Part shown: positions 1 to 8,553 of the stretch, piece after piece
How positions within the stretch are numbered: position 1 is the stretch's first letter
Layout of the letters: the number at the start of each line of letters is the position of its first letter
Notes under the pieces: generated by a model
Told to the model about the DNA's origin: nothing
Database searches by the model: none
The model's input: only the letters and a program-made list of their open reading frames with translations
Program-made: the position numbers and the translations under genes
Assembly: GCF_023702715.1 (NCBI RefSeq)
Contig: NZ_CP098480.1
Span: 744,001-808,000 of the forward strand
Direction of reading: 5' to 3'
From: Acinetobacter sp. C32I
Lineage (GTDB): Bacteria > Pseudomonadota > Gammaproteobacteria > Pseudomonadales > Moraxellaceae
DNA: 64,000 nt

Positions 1-1
1 T

Positions 2-928
2 GAGGACATCGAAGTCGGCGCACCTGCGGTTGGTCAAGTACGTCTACGCCACGTAGCGGTGGGCCTTAATTATGCTGATACCTATTTCCGCAATGGGACT
101 TATCCGATTCCCTTACCAAATGGTATGGGTGTTGAAGCCTCTGGCATTATCGAAGCGGTGGGTGACGGTGTAACCGATTTTGTGGTGGGTGATCGCGTTA
201 CCTATACAGGGTTTTTGAATACGCTTGGCGCTTATAGCACCGAACGCCTTATTGCCGCAGATGCATTAATCAAACTCCCTGACGATATTTCCTGTGAAAC
301 TGCGGCTGCAATGACCATGCGTGGTTTTACGGCAGCGTATCTGATGCGTCGTATCTATGACTTTAAAGCAGGCGATTGCATTTTATTACATGCAGCCGCA
401 GGTGGTGTGGGGCTGATTGTATCGCAATGGGCCAAACTGTTGGGGCTAACCGTGATTGGAACCACCTCGACGGATGAAAAAGCAGCGGTAGCACGTGCCT
501 ATGGCTGTGATCATGTGATTAATTATAGCCATGAGAATGTGGCTGAACGGGTGCGTGAGTTGACCGATGGCATTGGGGTCAATGTGGTCTTTGATAGTGT
601 GGGTAAAAATACCTTTATGGCCTCATTAGACTCGCTCAAACGCCGTGGTTTATTGGTTTGCGTAGGTACCGCATCAGGGCCAATTCCTGACTTTAACCCT
701 GTGTTACTGGCAATGAAAGGTTCGTTGTTTATCACCCGTCCAGCTTTAGCCGATTATATTGCCGATCCAGAAGAAAAAAGAGCCTTAGCCAAGGAACTGT
801 TTGATCATGTCAGCAGTGGACGCATCAAGATCGAGATCAATCATCGCTATGCACTTGAAGATGCCGTACAAGCACATCGTGATCTGGAAGCACGTAAAAC
901 CATAGGTTCATCCATTTTTGTGATTTGA
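2..928 (+). CDS. Quinone oxidoreductase-like MDR protein, 5' truncated
   Basis: Zinc-free medium-chain dehydrogenase/reductase of the NADPH:quinone oxidoreductase (QOR) family. The reading frame is open to the left edge, so the true start lies outside the window; the GTG at 59 is an internal Val codon, because the in-frame residues before it read as normal QOR sequence. Visible are the NYADTYFR substrate-side motif, the AAAGGVG nucleotide-binding loop and the typical C-terminus with ALEDAVQAHRDLEARKTIGS. No structural-zinc Cys cluster is present. Enzymes of this family reduce quinones or activated enones with NADPH. The next gene follows almost at once, so it belongs to the operon running to about 6.3 kb and probably reduces an unsaturated or carbonyl intermediate of that pathway. 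The family is secure; the substrate is unknown. Confidence 0.85.
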   Translation, partial: EDIEVGAPAVGQVRLRHVAVGLNYADTYFRNGTYPIPLPNGMGVEASGIIEAVGDGVTDFVVGDRVTYTGFLNTLGAYSTERLIAADALIKLPDDISCETAAAMTMRGFTAAYLMRRIYDFKAGDCILLHAAAGGVGLIVSQWAKLLGLTVIGTTSTDEKAAVARAYGCDHVINYSHENVAERVRELTDGIGVNVVFDSVGKNTFMASLDSLKRRGLLVCVGTASGPIPDFNPVLLAMKGSLFITRPALADYIADPEEKRALAKELFDHVSSGRIKIEINHRYALEDAVQAHRDLEARKTIGSSIFVI

Positions 929-939
929 AGGGATTTCTG

Positions 940-1788
940 ATGCAAATTGAACAGTTAACTTGCAATATTGGTGCAGAACTACGTGGTGTCCACTTAGCCG
1001 ATGCGATTCATGATGATGGGTTGTTCACTGAAATTCGGACACAATTGCTGAAACATCGGGTGGTGTTCTTGCGTAATCAGCAGATGACGCGGGCTGAACA
1101 TGTGGCTTTTGCCGAACGCTTTGGGCCGTTGGAGGATCATCCTGCGGTGGGTAGTCATCCTGATCACCCAGGTTTGGTGCAAATTTATAAACATCCTGAC
1201 AGCCCGATTGATCGGTATGAAAATGCATGGCATAGCGATGCCAGCTGGCGCAAAATTCCACCGATGGGATGTGTACTGCGTTGTGTGGAATGTCCACCTG
1301 TTGGCGGCGATACCATGTGGACCAATATGGTGATGGCCTATGAAAATTTACCCGAAGATATCAAGGAAAAGATTGCGCCTTTACGTGCCTATCACAGTAT
1401 CGAAGCTAGTTTTGGCGCTGCCATGCCCATCGAAAAACGTTTGGCATTGAAGGCACAGTTTCCAGATGCTGAGCATCCTGTCGTACGAACACATCCAGAG
1501 ACAGGTGAGCAGATTCTCTACGTCAATGCATTCACCACCCATTTTAGTAATTACCATACCAAAGACCGCGTACGGTTTGGGCAGGATGCCAATCCAGGTG
1601 CAGGAGATCTACTGCGTTACTTAATCACCCAAGCGGCGATTCCTGAATATCAGGTGCGCTGGAGTTGGGAGCCGAATAGCATCGCTATTTGGGATAATCG
1701 AAGTACCCAACATTATGCAGTGATGGATTACCCGCCATGCCACCGGAAAATGGAGCGGGCAGGTATCGTCGGTGATGCAACCTATTAA
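940..1788 (+). CDS. TauD/TfdA-family Fe(II)/2-oxoglutarate dioxygenase
   Basis: Protein of 282 aa, the usual TauD/TfdA length. The iron-binding facial triad is visible: HSD (in NAWHSDASW, about residue 94) and a distal His in STQHYAV, followed by the 2-oxoglutarate-binding Arg in HRKMERAG. The ATG at 940 is chosen because GAAGGGA lies just upstream with good spacing; a TTG at 925 is less likely. Family members hydroxylate a carbon next to sulfonate, ether or amine groups using O2 and 2-oxoglutarate and release sulfite, phenol or an aldehyde. It follows the QOR gene and precedes a beta-keto acid cleavage enzyme. It is therefore probably the oxygenase of the operon rather than a housekeeping taurine dioxygenase, and no tauABC transporter is nearby. 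Confidence 0.88.
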   Translation: MQIEQLTCNIGAELRGVHLADAIHDDGLFTEIRTQLLKHRVVFLRNQQMTRAEHVAFAERFGPLEDHPAVGSHPDHPGLVQIYKHPDSPIDRYENAWHSDASWRKIPPMGCVLRCVECPPVGGDTMWTNMVMAYENLPEDIKEKIAPLRAYHSIEASFGAAMPIEKRLALKAQFPDAEHPVVRTHPETGEQILYVNAFTTHFSNYHTKDRVRFGQDANPGAGDLLRYLITQAAIPEYQVRWSWEPNSIAIWDNRSTQHYAVMDYPPCHRKMERAGIVGDATY

Positions 1789-1848
1789 ATTCCAAATTCA
1801 AGCTTTTTAATTCAATACCGTTTTATAAAATACAAACAGGAGATGCAC

Positions 1849-2901
1849 ATGCAATTCTTTGACGATTCTTTGCACCCAGAAAATATGGAAAAAGTGGTTA
1901 TTACCGTTGCGCCCTATGGCCCAGAGTGGATGCCAGAGGACTTTCCTGAAGATATTCCAGTGACCATGGATGAGCAGATTCAGAAAGCGGTGGAATGCTA
2001 TGAGGCAGGCGCGACAGTGCTGCATTTGCATGTGCGTGAACTGGATGGTAAGGGCTCTAAACGGTTGTCCAAGTTTAATGAACTCATCGCAGGGGTGCGT
2101 GAAGCCGTACCCGAGATGATTATTCAAGTCGGTGGCTCGATTTCATTTGCACCTGAAAGCGAGGGTGAGGCAGCTTTGTGGCTGAGTGATGATACCCGTC
2201 ATATGCTGGCTGAATTAACACCAAAACCTGATCAGGTCACGGTCGCAATTAACACCACACAAATGAATATTATGGAGTTGCTCTATCCAGAATATTTGGA
2301 AGGCACATCTTTGGCACATCCTGCAATTCAGGAAGCTTATGCTGAAATGACGGTTCCAGCTGGACCTGCATGGGTCGCAGAACATTTGAAACGCCTTTGC
2401 CAAAATAATATTCAACCGCATTTCCAACTCACTGGAATGCATGGCTTAGAGACCCTAGAACGGATGGTACGTAAGGGCTTATACATGGGGCCATTGAATT
2501 TGACTTGGATTGGAATTGGCGGCGGATTCGATGGGCCAAATCCATTTAACTTCTTTAATTTTATTCACCGTGTACCAGATGGTTGCACCCTGACTTCGGA
2601 ATCATTGCTTAAAAATGTATTGCCATTCAATACCATGTCGATGGCGATGGGTTTTCATGCACGGGTTGGTAATGAAGATACCATTATCGATCATCGTGGT
2701 CAGCGTTTCTCATCTGTACAGCAAATTCAGCAAACTGTACGTATTGCACATGAATTAGGTCGTGAAGTGGCAACAGGCCCAGAGGCACGAGAAATCTATC
2801 GGATTGGTGTGCAATATCAAAGTATTGAAGAAACCTTGCAGGCCAATGGCATGTCACCAAACCGCCAACCAAAACAAAAAGGTGTACCTCAGCGCCATTA
2901 A
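1849..2901 (+). CDS. Beta-keto acid cleavage enzyme (BKACE, DUF849 family)
   Basis: Protein of about 350 aa in the BKACE/DUF849 family, whose type member Kce cleaves 3-keto-5-aminohexanoate. These Zn-dependent TIM-barrel enzymes convert a beta-keto acid plus acetyl-CoA to acetoacetate and a shortened acyl-CoA. The HLHVRE motif near residue 60 supplies the zinc His pair, and the GGSISF and WIGIGGGFDGPNP segments are consistent with the barrel. AGGAG at 1838-1842 sits 6 nt before the ATG at 1849; the ATG at 1843 would have no space for a ribosome site. The protein is somewhat longer than Kce. Downstream of the dioxygenase, it implies that the pathway passes through a beta-keto acid. BKACE substrates differ widely, so the substrate cannot be read from the sequence. 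Confidence 0.87.
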   Translation: MQFFDDSLHPENMEKVVITVAPYGPEWMPEDFPEDIPVTMDEQIQKAVECYEAGATVLHLHVRELDGKGSKRLSKFNELIAGVREAVPEMIIQVGGSISFAPESEGEAALWLSDDTRHMLAELTPKPDQVTVAINTTQMNIMELLYPEYLEGTSLAHPAIQEAYAEMTVPAGPAWVAEHLKRLCQNNIQPHFQLTGMHGLETLERMVRKGLYMGPLNLTWIGIGGGFDGPNPFNFFNFIHRVPDGCTLTSESLLKNVLPFNTMSMAMGFHARVGNEDTIIDHRGQRFSSVQQIQQTVRIAHELGREVATGPEAREIYRIGVQYQSIEETLQANGMSPNRQPKQKGVPQRH

Positions 2902-2936
2902 GCCTGAGCAACAATGGATTGAATGTCAAAATAAAA

Positions 2937-2981
2937 TGCAGTACGCAGCGAGTGTGTTAAATCGGCAAGCTATGTACTGCA
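2937..2981. repeat. Inverted repeat between BKACE and MFS genes
   Basis: TGCAGTAC (2937-2944) and GTACTGCA (2974-2981) form perfect 8-bp arms around a 29-nt loop in the only sizeable gap inside the operon. It could be an RNA stem that attenuates or processes the transcript, or an operator. There is no T-run, so it is not a classical terminator. Confidence 0.4.
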
Positions 2982-3020
2982 ATCAAAAATAGAAATCATA
3001 ACAATGACAAGGAGGTTCCT

Positions 3021-4361
3021 ATGGGTGCTCATCCATATACCGTACATACGGATCATGTTGATACCTCAATGAATGTCCCGCGCCGTTATGCGTGGCTGGT
3101 ATTCGCACTGACATTTGGCTTGTTGATTTCAGACTATATGTCTCGGCAAGTGCTAAATGCCGTATTTCCATTGATTAAAACTGAATGGGCCTTGACCGAT
3201 AGCCAGCTTGGCTTATTGAGCGGTATTGTCGCGTTGATGGTTGGTATTTTGACCTTGCCCTTATCCTTACTGGCCGACCGTTTTGGGCGAGTGAAAAGCC
3301 TGGTCATTATGGCGGTGCTATGGAGTTTAGCGACTTTGGGTTGTGCTGTTGCTGAAAACTATCAGCAAATGTTTGTGGCCCGTTTTATGGTCGGTGTGGG
3401 TGAGGCTGCTTATGGCAGTGTTGGCATTGCAGTGGTAGTGGCGATTTTTCCACGCGAAATGCGAGCTACGCTGGCCAGTGCATTTATGGCAGGTGGGGTA
3501 TTCGGCTCATTTCTCGGGATGGCACTGGGCGGTGTGATGGCAGAGCATTTTGGCTGGCGCTGGGCATTTGGTGGTATGGCATTATTTGGTTTGATTTTGG
3601 CCTTGCTCTATCCCATGGTGGTTAAAGAAAAAAGAGTCAATCTAAGCAGCAAAAAATCCCACAACACTCAGAAACAGCAACAGAGCAAACAATGCTTAAG
3701 CACGATTTATTCAAGTCGATCAGTGATTGCAACCTATATCGGTAGTGGTTTTCAACTGTTTGTTGGTGGCACCATCATTGTGTGGATGCCGAGTTATTTA
3801 AATCGTTATTACGGCATGAATACTGATTCTGCAGGTGTGCTAGCCGCCGTGATTGTACTGTGTAGTGCGGTCGGGAGCATTCTATGTGGCATGCTTAGTG
3901 ATCGCTTTGGTCAAAACTGCCCAGATCGTAAGGTGAGTTTAGCAATTGGCTACTGTCTCGGGAGTTGCGTACTACTTTCGATTGCGTTTGCAATGCCTGC
4001 AGGAAAATCCCAATTGTTGCTGATATGCATGGGCATGTTTATTGCGTTAGGAACCAATGGCCCATCCAGTGCAATGGTGGCCAATCTCACCCATAACAGC
4101 GTCCACAGTACAGCTTTCGCGACCTTAACCTTAGCCAACAATTTATTGGGATTGGCACTCGGTCCTTTAGTTATAGGCAAGCTCTCCGATGTGATTGGTT
4201 TAGATCATGCCTTTCAATGGATGCCTTTGGTCAGCATGGTCGCAGCAGCCGTGTTTCTCTATGCCAAAAACTATTATCACCAAGATATTGCACGATTAAC
4301 TGAGCAAGCAGTTTTACCCAATCTAGACAGCACTCGTTCAAGTGGTGCGGAAGAAAAATGA
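3021..4361 (+). CDS. MFS transporter
   Basis: Integral inner-membrane protein of 446 aa with the 12-helix layout of the major facilitator superfamily. The loop 2-3 signature is seen as LADRFGRVKS near residue 87, and a second copy, MLSDRFGQN, begins the second half. A long polar central loop (about residues 205-235, rich in Gln, Ser and Lys) separates the two six-helix halves. AAGGAGG at 3010-3016 gives a strong ribosome site for the ATG at 3021. Relatives commonly import small organic acids, including aromatic acids. It probably imports the growth substrate of this operon. The gene overlaps the following one by 4 nt (ATGA). Confidence 0.88.
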   Translation: MGAHPYTVHTDHVDTSMNVPRRYAWLVFALTFGLLISDYMSRQVLNAVFPLIKTEWALTDSQLGLLSGIVALMVGILTLPLSLLADRFGRVKSLVIMAVLWSLATLGCAVAENYQQMFVARFMVGVGEAAYGSVGIAVVVAIFPREMRATLASAFMAGGVFGSFLGMALGGVMAEHFGWRWAFGGMALFGLILALLYPMVVKEKRVNLSSKKSHNTQKQQQSKQCLSTIYSSRSVIATYIGSGFQLFVGGTIIVWMPSYLNRYYGMNTDSAGVLAAVIVLCSAVGSILCGMLSDRFGQNCPDRKVSLAIGYCLGSCVLLSIAFAMPAGKSQLLLICMGMFIALGTNGPSSAMVANLTHNSVHSTAFATLTLANNLLGLALGPLVIGKLSDVIGLDHAFQWMPLVSMVAAAVFLYAKNYYHQDIARLTEQAVLPNLDSTRSSGAEEK

Positions 4362-5005
4362 TGATGCGTGAATTAAATATCGATGTCTTTTTTGATTTTA
4401 TTTGTCCGTGGTGCCTAATCGGAAAACGTCAGTTACAGGCTGCAATTGTGCAATTAAAGCAAAGTGATCCAGAGATTGAGGTCATTGTACATTGGCATGG
4501 TATGCAGTTACTTCCTGAGATACCGATAGCGGGTGTCGATTTCAAACAGTTCTATCAAAAACGATTGGGCAGTTTAGACGCTGTAAAACAACGCCAAACC
4601 CAAGTGCGTCAGGCAGCCAAGACAGTTAGTGTCGAGCTGCATTTTGAAAAAATTAAATGGATGCCAAATACGGCTCAAGCGCATCATCTGTTTCAAAGCG
4701 TTTTAAAACTGGGAACAGCGCAGCAAGCAGAGCATTTATTGGAACAGCTTTTTGCTGCCTATTTTGAAGCAGGTGAAAACTTGGGAGATAGCGCTGTGTT
4801 GCAAAGAATTCTCAAGGAATGTGGTTACTCGGTGAATGAACAGGGCCGTGGATGGTCGGAAGTCAACCCGTCTTTTCAGTCGACCTATACAGGAGCAAAT
4901 GGCGTGCCTTATTTTATTTTTGATGGTTACCTGACCTTGGCTGGTGCACATTCAGTCGATGTGCTCTATCAAGCCATGTTAGAAGCCTTGGTGGTACAAG
5001 GATAA
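4358..5005 (+). CDS. DsbA-family thioredoxin-fold oxidoreductase (FrnE-like)
   Basis: Protein of 215 aa with no signal peptide, hence cytoplasmic. CPWC at residues 16-19 is the redox or glutathione-binding motif of the DsbA/FrnE/2-hydroxychromene-2-carboxylate isomerase superfamily, and a cis-Pro loop is visible in NGVPYFIFDG near the C-terminus. Three consecutive ATGs occur (4358, 4361, 4364) and the first overlaps the MFS stop, indicating translational coupling. FrnE-like proteins of polyketide and aromatic pathways act as thiol-dependent oxidoreductases or isomerases, so in this operon it may handle a glutathionylated or ring-derived intermediate. The exact reaction is not predictable. Confidence 0.82.
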   Translation: MMMRELNIDVFFDFICPWCLIGKRQLQAAIVQLKQSDPEIEVIVHWHGMQLLPEIPIAGVDFKQFYQKRLGSLDAVKQRQTQVRQAAKTVSVELHFEKIKWMPNTAQAHHLFQSVLKLGTAQQAEHLLEQLFAAYFEAGENLGDSAVLQRILKECGYSVNEQGRGWSEVNPSFQSTYTGANGVPYFIFDGYLTLAGAHSVDVLYQAMLEALVVQG

Positions 5006-5010
5006 GGGCA

Positions 5011-5337
5011 ATGACTATTCGTTTTCAGGTTCCACAAGAAAAAATCCCAGTATCAGGTGCGAGAGCTTTTCTCCAAATTGAGGGGAAAAATATTGCACTG
5101 TTTCATATTGGTAAACAGTTTTATGCGATTGAGGATCGCTGCCCACATCAAGGTGCGTCTTTATTTAGCGGCAAACTAGAAGGGCAAGCGATTCGTTGTT
5201 GTGCTCATGGTTTGGTTTTTGATCTGGCGACGGGATATATGTTGAATTCAAAGCATTTAAATGTGGCGACCTATCCGGTTGAAGTCGATGCAGCGCAGCT
5301 ATTTATCCTGATAGATACAGGAGAAAACAATGACTAA
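5011..5337 (+). CDS. Rieske-type [2Fe-2S] ferredoxin
   Basis: Small soluble protein of 108 aa. The Rieske cluster ligands are clear: C44-P-H46 and, after 16 residues, C63-x2-H66. Such stand-alone Rieske ferredoxins pass electrons to oxygenases or resemble the NirD subunit. It starts 5 nt after the FrnE-like gene and overlaps the next gene by 8 nt, so it is co-translated in the operon. No Rieske oxygenase alpha subunit or ferredoxin reductase is visible here. The TauD-type enzyme in the operon does not need a ferredoxin, so its partner is unknown or lies outside the window. Confidence 0.87.
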   Translation: MTIRFQVPQEKIPVSGARAFLQIEGKNIALFHIGKQFYAIEDRCPHQGASLFSGKLEGQAIRCCAHGLVFDLATGYMLNSKHLNVATYPVEVDAAQLFILIDTGENND

Positions 5338-6334
5338 ATTCATGGATTTTCGTCTGCGTACCCGTGAGTTGATGCCAGGCCTTATTGTCAGTACCGTTGT
5401 TGCAGCAGCAGCCTGTTTTCTTTCAGAGCATTATGGTGCACCTGTGATGTTATTTGCTTTGCTGTTGGGAATGGGTTTGAACTTTCTTTCTAGTGAAAGT
5501 CAATGTAAAGCAGGCATCGAATTTACGGCACGAACAGTGTTACGCATCGGGATTGCCTTGTTGGGGATGCGGATTACGCTAGGACAAATTACCGCGTTGG
5601 GCTGGCAACCAATTGTATTGGTGATCACATTGGTGATCGTGACGATTTCAGTTTCAGTGATCACGGCTAAAATTCTGGGGTTCAAAAAACTTTTCGGGAT
5701 GTTGACCGGCGGTGCAACTGCAATTTGTGGTGCATCAGCAGCCTTGGCACTTTCTGCTGCATTTCCTCAACATCCTCAAAAAGAAAAAGCCACTTTATTC
5801 ACTGTCATTGGTGTTTCTGCATTGTCCACTTTGGCTATGATTGTTTATCCGATGATTGCACGATGGTTAGAACTATCGCCACAGCAGGCAGGTGTGTTTT
5901 TAGGGGCAACTATCCATGACGTCGCACAGGTGGTTGGCGCGGGTTATAGCATGTCGCCAGAAACAGGTGATACTGCAACCGTTGTTAAATTGATGCGGGT
6001 TGCCATGTTATTGCCTGTCATTATTTGTGCGGCAATGATCACGCGTATGCAAGGTGGAGACGCTACAGGCAAACATCCACCTTTATTGCCTTGGTTTGCC
6101 GTTGGTTTTTTAGTTCTTGCCTGTATCAATAGCACGGGTTGGGTTCCAAGCATGCTACAGCAAGGGGTGAATGAATTATCGAAATGGTGTTTAGTGATTG
6201 CAATTAGTGCCTTAGGCATGAAAACACAACTGAAGGAACTGGCTTCTGTTGGAATCAAGCCGATTTTACTGATGCTGGGTGAAACCATTTTCTTGGTGGT
6301 ATTGGTCTTACTATTGATGCATTGGATGTTTTAG
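5330..6334 (+). CDS. YeiH/UPF0324-family putative exporter
   Basis: Polytopic membrane protein of 334 aa with about ten hydrophobic segments. It has the conserved features of the YeiH (UPF0324) family: the GIALLGMRITL segment, the GGATAICGASAALALS helix and TIHDVAQVVGAGY. Family members are annotated as putative sulfate exporters on limited evidence. The start codon lies inside the end of the ferredoxin gene (8-nt overlap). As the last gene of an operon with a TauD-like dioxygenase, export of an inorganic sulfur product such as sulfite or sulfate is a reasonable but unproven reading. Confidence 0.82.
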   Translation: MTKFMDFRLRTRELMPGLIVSTVVAAAACFLSEHYGAPVMLFALLLGMGLNFLSSESQCKAGIEFTARTVLRIGIALLGMRITLGQITALGWQPIVLVITLVIVTISVSVITAKILGFKKLFGMLTGGATAICGASAALALSAAFPQHPQKEKATLFTVIGVSALSTLAMIVYPMIARWLELSPQQAGVFLGATIHDVAQVVGAGYSMSPETGDTATVVKLMRVAMLLPVIICAAMITRMQGGDATGKHPPLLPWFAVGFLVLACINSTGWVPSMLQQGVNELSKWCLVIAISALGMKTQLKELASVGIKPILLMLGETIFLVVLVLLLMHWMF

Positions 6335-6363
6335 AGGGCAATACCTCATCATCATATGCTGTC

Positions 6364-6400
6364 GAGATCAAAGACAAGACAAGTAGTCGGCTTTGATCTC
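6364..6400. terminator. Possible bidirectional terminator hairpin
   Basis: GAGATCAAAG (6364-6373) and CTTTGATCTC (6391-6400) make a perfect 10-bp stem with a 17-nt loop between convergent genes. No T-run follows on either strand, so it may only stabilise mRNA ends. Confidence 0.5.
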
Positions 6401-6412
6401 TAAACCTTGTGT

Positions 6413-7429
6413 TTAGGACTTCATAACTGTCTTGTTATTATTCCGCCAAGTGGTGGGTGACATACCAAATTCGCTGCTAAACCAACGGGTAAATGAACTT
6501 GGCATTGAATAACCTAAAATATCCGAGACCTGTCCTAGAGAGTAATTCAGGTTTTTTAGATAGCGAAAAACCAAATTACGACGTACATCGTTGATCAACA
6601 CACTGAAGTTGGTATGTGCAGCTTCCAGTCGGCGCTGTAGGGTACGGACGTTGATGCCATGAGTATGGGCGACTTGATCAATCGTGGCCCGTCCCATCGG
6701 CAATAGCAGATGAATACTTTTACGAATATCAAAAATAATTGAAGATTCACTTTCACGATGCAATAGATCCGTTTCAAGAAAACGTTTGGCATGTGCCAGC
6801 ATCGTGGTATTGGCATGTGGATTGGTTTTATCTAATTCTGTTGCATTGCAAACAATACCGTTAAATTCGCTGCCAAACTCTAACGAACAACCAAACATAC
6901 GTTGATGCATCGTCGTATCATGCGGGGTATCATGGGTAAAATGAATGCTCAAAGGGTGCCATTTCTGCAAAAAAGCAGCACAGAAACGATGGGTAATGCC
7001 TAAAGCAAGCTCGATGGCTTGACGACTGTACTCTGTCGTTGCAGTAATTACCTCGACTCGAATAATGACGGTATGACCGACTTCTTCAATATACATTTCC
7101 AATGCGTTATTGATTAGATTTCGATACTGCACAAGGGTGTATAAGCCATCACGCAAGGTATGTTGATAACTCAATAATAAACTCAGCTCACCAAAATCTG
7201 CGAGTTGGCGTTGTTCTGCCATATGCAAACCAAAGTATTCACAACCACTCAATTGGGCTGATTGTTCCAGCAGCGTCACCGCTTTGTCTACGGGAATGCG
7301 CTGTGCACTATCTTGTAGCTGTGCAGGATAGATGCCTGCATCGGACAACAATTGGTATGGATTCAGGTCTAATTGCTGGCTGACAGCTAAATAATTTTTA
7401 AGCACAGCAGTATGGGCGAGTGGCACCAT
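6413..7429 (-). CDS. AraC-family transcriptional regulator (OruR/ArgR-like)
   Basis: Protein of 338 aa with the N-terminal arabinose-binding-like domain used by OruR-type regulators (about residues 20-210) and a C-terminal AraC double helix-turn-helix (about 235-335). The second HTH is recognisable in GQVSDILGYSMPSSFTRWFSSEFGMSP-like spacing. It converges on the exporter gene of the left operon and is divergent from the serine hydrolase gene. It is the only regulator near the TauD/BKACE operon and is therefore a candidate controller of it, although control of the hydrolase is equally possible. An inverted repeat lies 32 nt upstream of its start. Confidence 0.88.
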   Translation of the reverse strand: MVPLAHTAVLKNYLAVSQQLDLNPYQLLSDAGIYPAQLQDSAQRIPVDKAVTLLEQSAQLSGCEYFGLHMAEQRQLADFGELSLLLSYQHTLRDGLYTLVQYRNLINNALEMYIEEVGHTVIIRVEVITATTEYSRQAIELALGITHRFCAAFLQKWHPLSIHFTHDTPHDTTMHQRMFGCSLEFGSEFNGIVCNATELDKTNPHANTTMLAHAKRFLETDLLHRESESSIIFDIRKSIHLLLPMGRATIDQVAHTHGINVRTLQRRLEAAHTNFSVLINDVRRNLVFRYLKNLNYSLGQVSDILGYSMPSSFTRWFSSEFGMSPTTWRNNNKTVMKS

Positions 7430-7460
7430 GCTGATCTCCCGATTTTTAAAATAACCTTCC

Positions 7461-7483
7461 TAGTTATGCTTTATTTATAACTA
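7461..7483. promoter_or_regulatory. Inverted repeat upstream of the AraC gene
   Basis: TAGTTAT (7461-7467) and ATAACTA (7477-7483) form 7-bp arms with a 9-nt spacer, 32 nt before the AraC start and in the divergent spacer. It is a possible operator for autoregulation. The rest of 7484-7728 is AT-rich and I see no gene in it. Confidence 0.35.
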
Positions 7484-7728
7484 AAATATGCTGTTTGGAA
7501 AAGTACTAAGGCTTATATAAATTCATGTTGGCATGATGATTATTGTTTTTGAAGCGACTTTTTCTGCTAAGCATATTGATATATATGAGATCGTTTGAAG
7601 TGTGCTGTCATCAAATGAAAAGTGCCTGTCGTGCCATGTATATCCGTCGCTCTATTGACCCTCTATGTTGAATATGACGTGATGCATCCCCGTTATTTTT
7701 ATCAAAACAAGGGTTGATTGGTGTAAAG

Positions 7729-8322
7729 ATGGAAAAAATACAAACAGAGGCGACAGTTTTAATTATCTCAGGTTTGCGGGACCATGTGGCTTCGCATTGG
7801 CAAACCATTTTAGAAACACGCTTAGCCAAGGTCCGTTCAGTACCACCTTTGCAAGAAGATAAGCTCAACTGTGCAAAACGTGTTGCTGCGATACAGGCTG
7901 AACTGGAAAAAATACAAGGTCCAGTGATTCTGGTGGCGCATAGCGCAGGGGTACTGATGGCGATACATTGGGCCGCGCGATATCAACACGCTATTCAAGG
8001 GGCATTGCTGGTGACACCACCTGACTTGAATGACGTTTGGCCAGAACATTATCCTTCGCCCAAAATGCTCAGACAAGCAGGATGGTCGCCGTTGCCCGAT
8101 CAAGTGCTGCCATTTCCAAGTATTGTGGCTGCTAGTGTCAATGATCCACTAGCGCATTTTAATGCCGTGGCGGCAATGGCGAAAACATGGGGCAGTGTAT
8201 TGATTAATCTAGGTGCTGTCGGGCATCTCAATCCTGTATCTGGGTTTGGTCCGTGGCCTCAGGCAGAACAATTGATTCAGCAATTGGATTACAAGGTCGA
8301 TCAACCGAGCCTGATTGCATAA
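7729..8322 (+). CDS. RBBP9/YdeN-type alpha/beta hydrolase
   Basis: Small serine hydrolase of 197 aa. The nucleophile elbow is HSAG with Ser72. A likely acid is in SVNDPLAHF and the catalytic His is in GAVGHLNPVSGFGPW, the typical C-terminal signature of RBBP9/YdeN-like proteins. The ATG at 7729 is preferred over an in-frame TTG at 7714, because family members begin with few residues before the first strand. There is no signal peptide, so it is cytoplasmic. It stands alone between the AraC regulator and an outer-membrane protein gene. Substrate unknown; such enzymes hydrolyse short esters or amides in vitro. Confidence 0.82.
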   Translation: MEKIQTEATVLIISGLRDHVASHWQTILETRLAKVRSVPPLQEDKLNCAKRVAAIQAELEKIQGPVILVAHSAGVLMAIHWAARYQHAIQGALLVTPPDLNDVWPEHYPSPKMLRQAGWSPLPDQVLPFPSIVAASVNDPLAHFNAVAAMAKTWGSVLINLGAVGHLNPVSGFGPWPQAEQLIQQLDYKVDQPSLIA

Positions 8323-8553
8323 TTAATCTTGCTACAAACCAACCTAAAACATTGTCTTATGCCGAGCCATGTTTGGCTAGATTTCTTTGATTTCGCATTT
8401 AAGTAAAGCATGCCTTGAAGCATAAAGACCCATCGAAAGGCAGGGTTTGAGCCCAATTGCTTAAAACAAAAATAGAACGACCTGAAAATGATTGCATTTT
8501 GCTGAATGGGTCAGGTGTTAATTATTCATACATCATATCGATATGGAGATGGT

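Noticed and set aside
1807..2127. Minus-strand reading frame of 106 codons opposite the BKACE gene
   Set aside because: Shadow of a clearly conserved gene; His/Phe-rich composition unlike a protein and no ribosome site.
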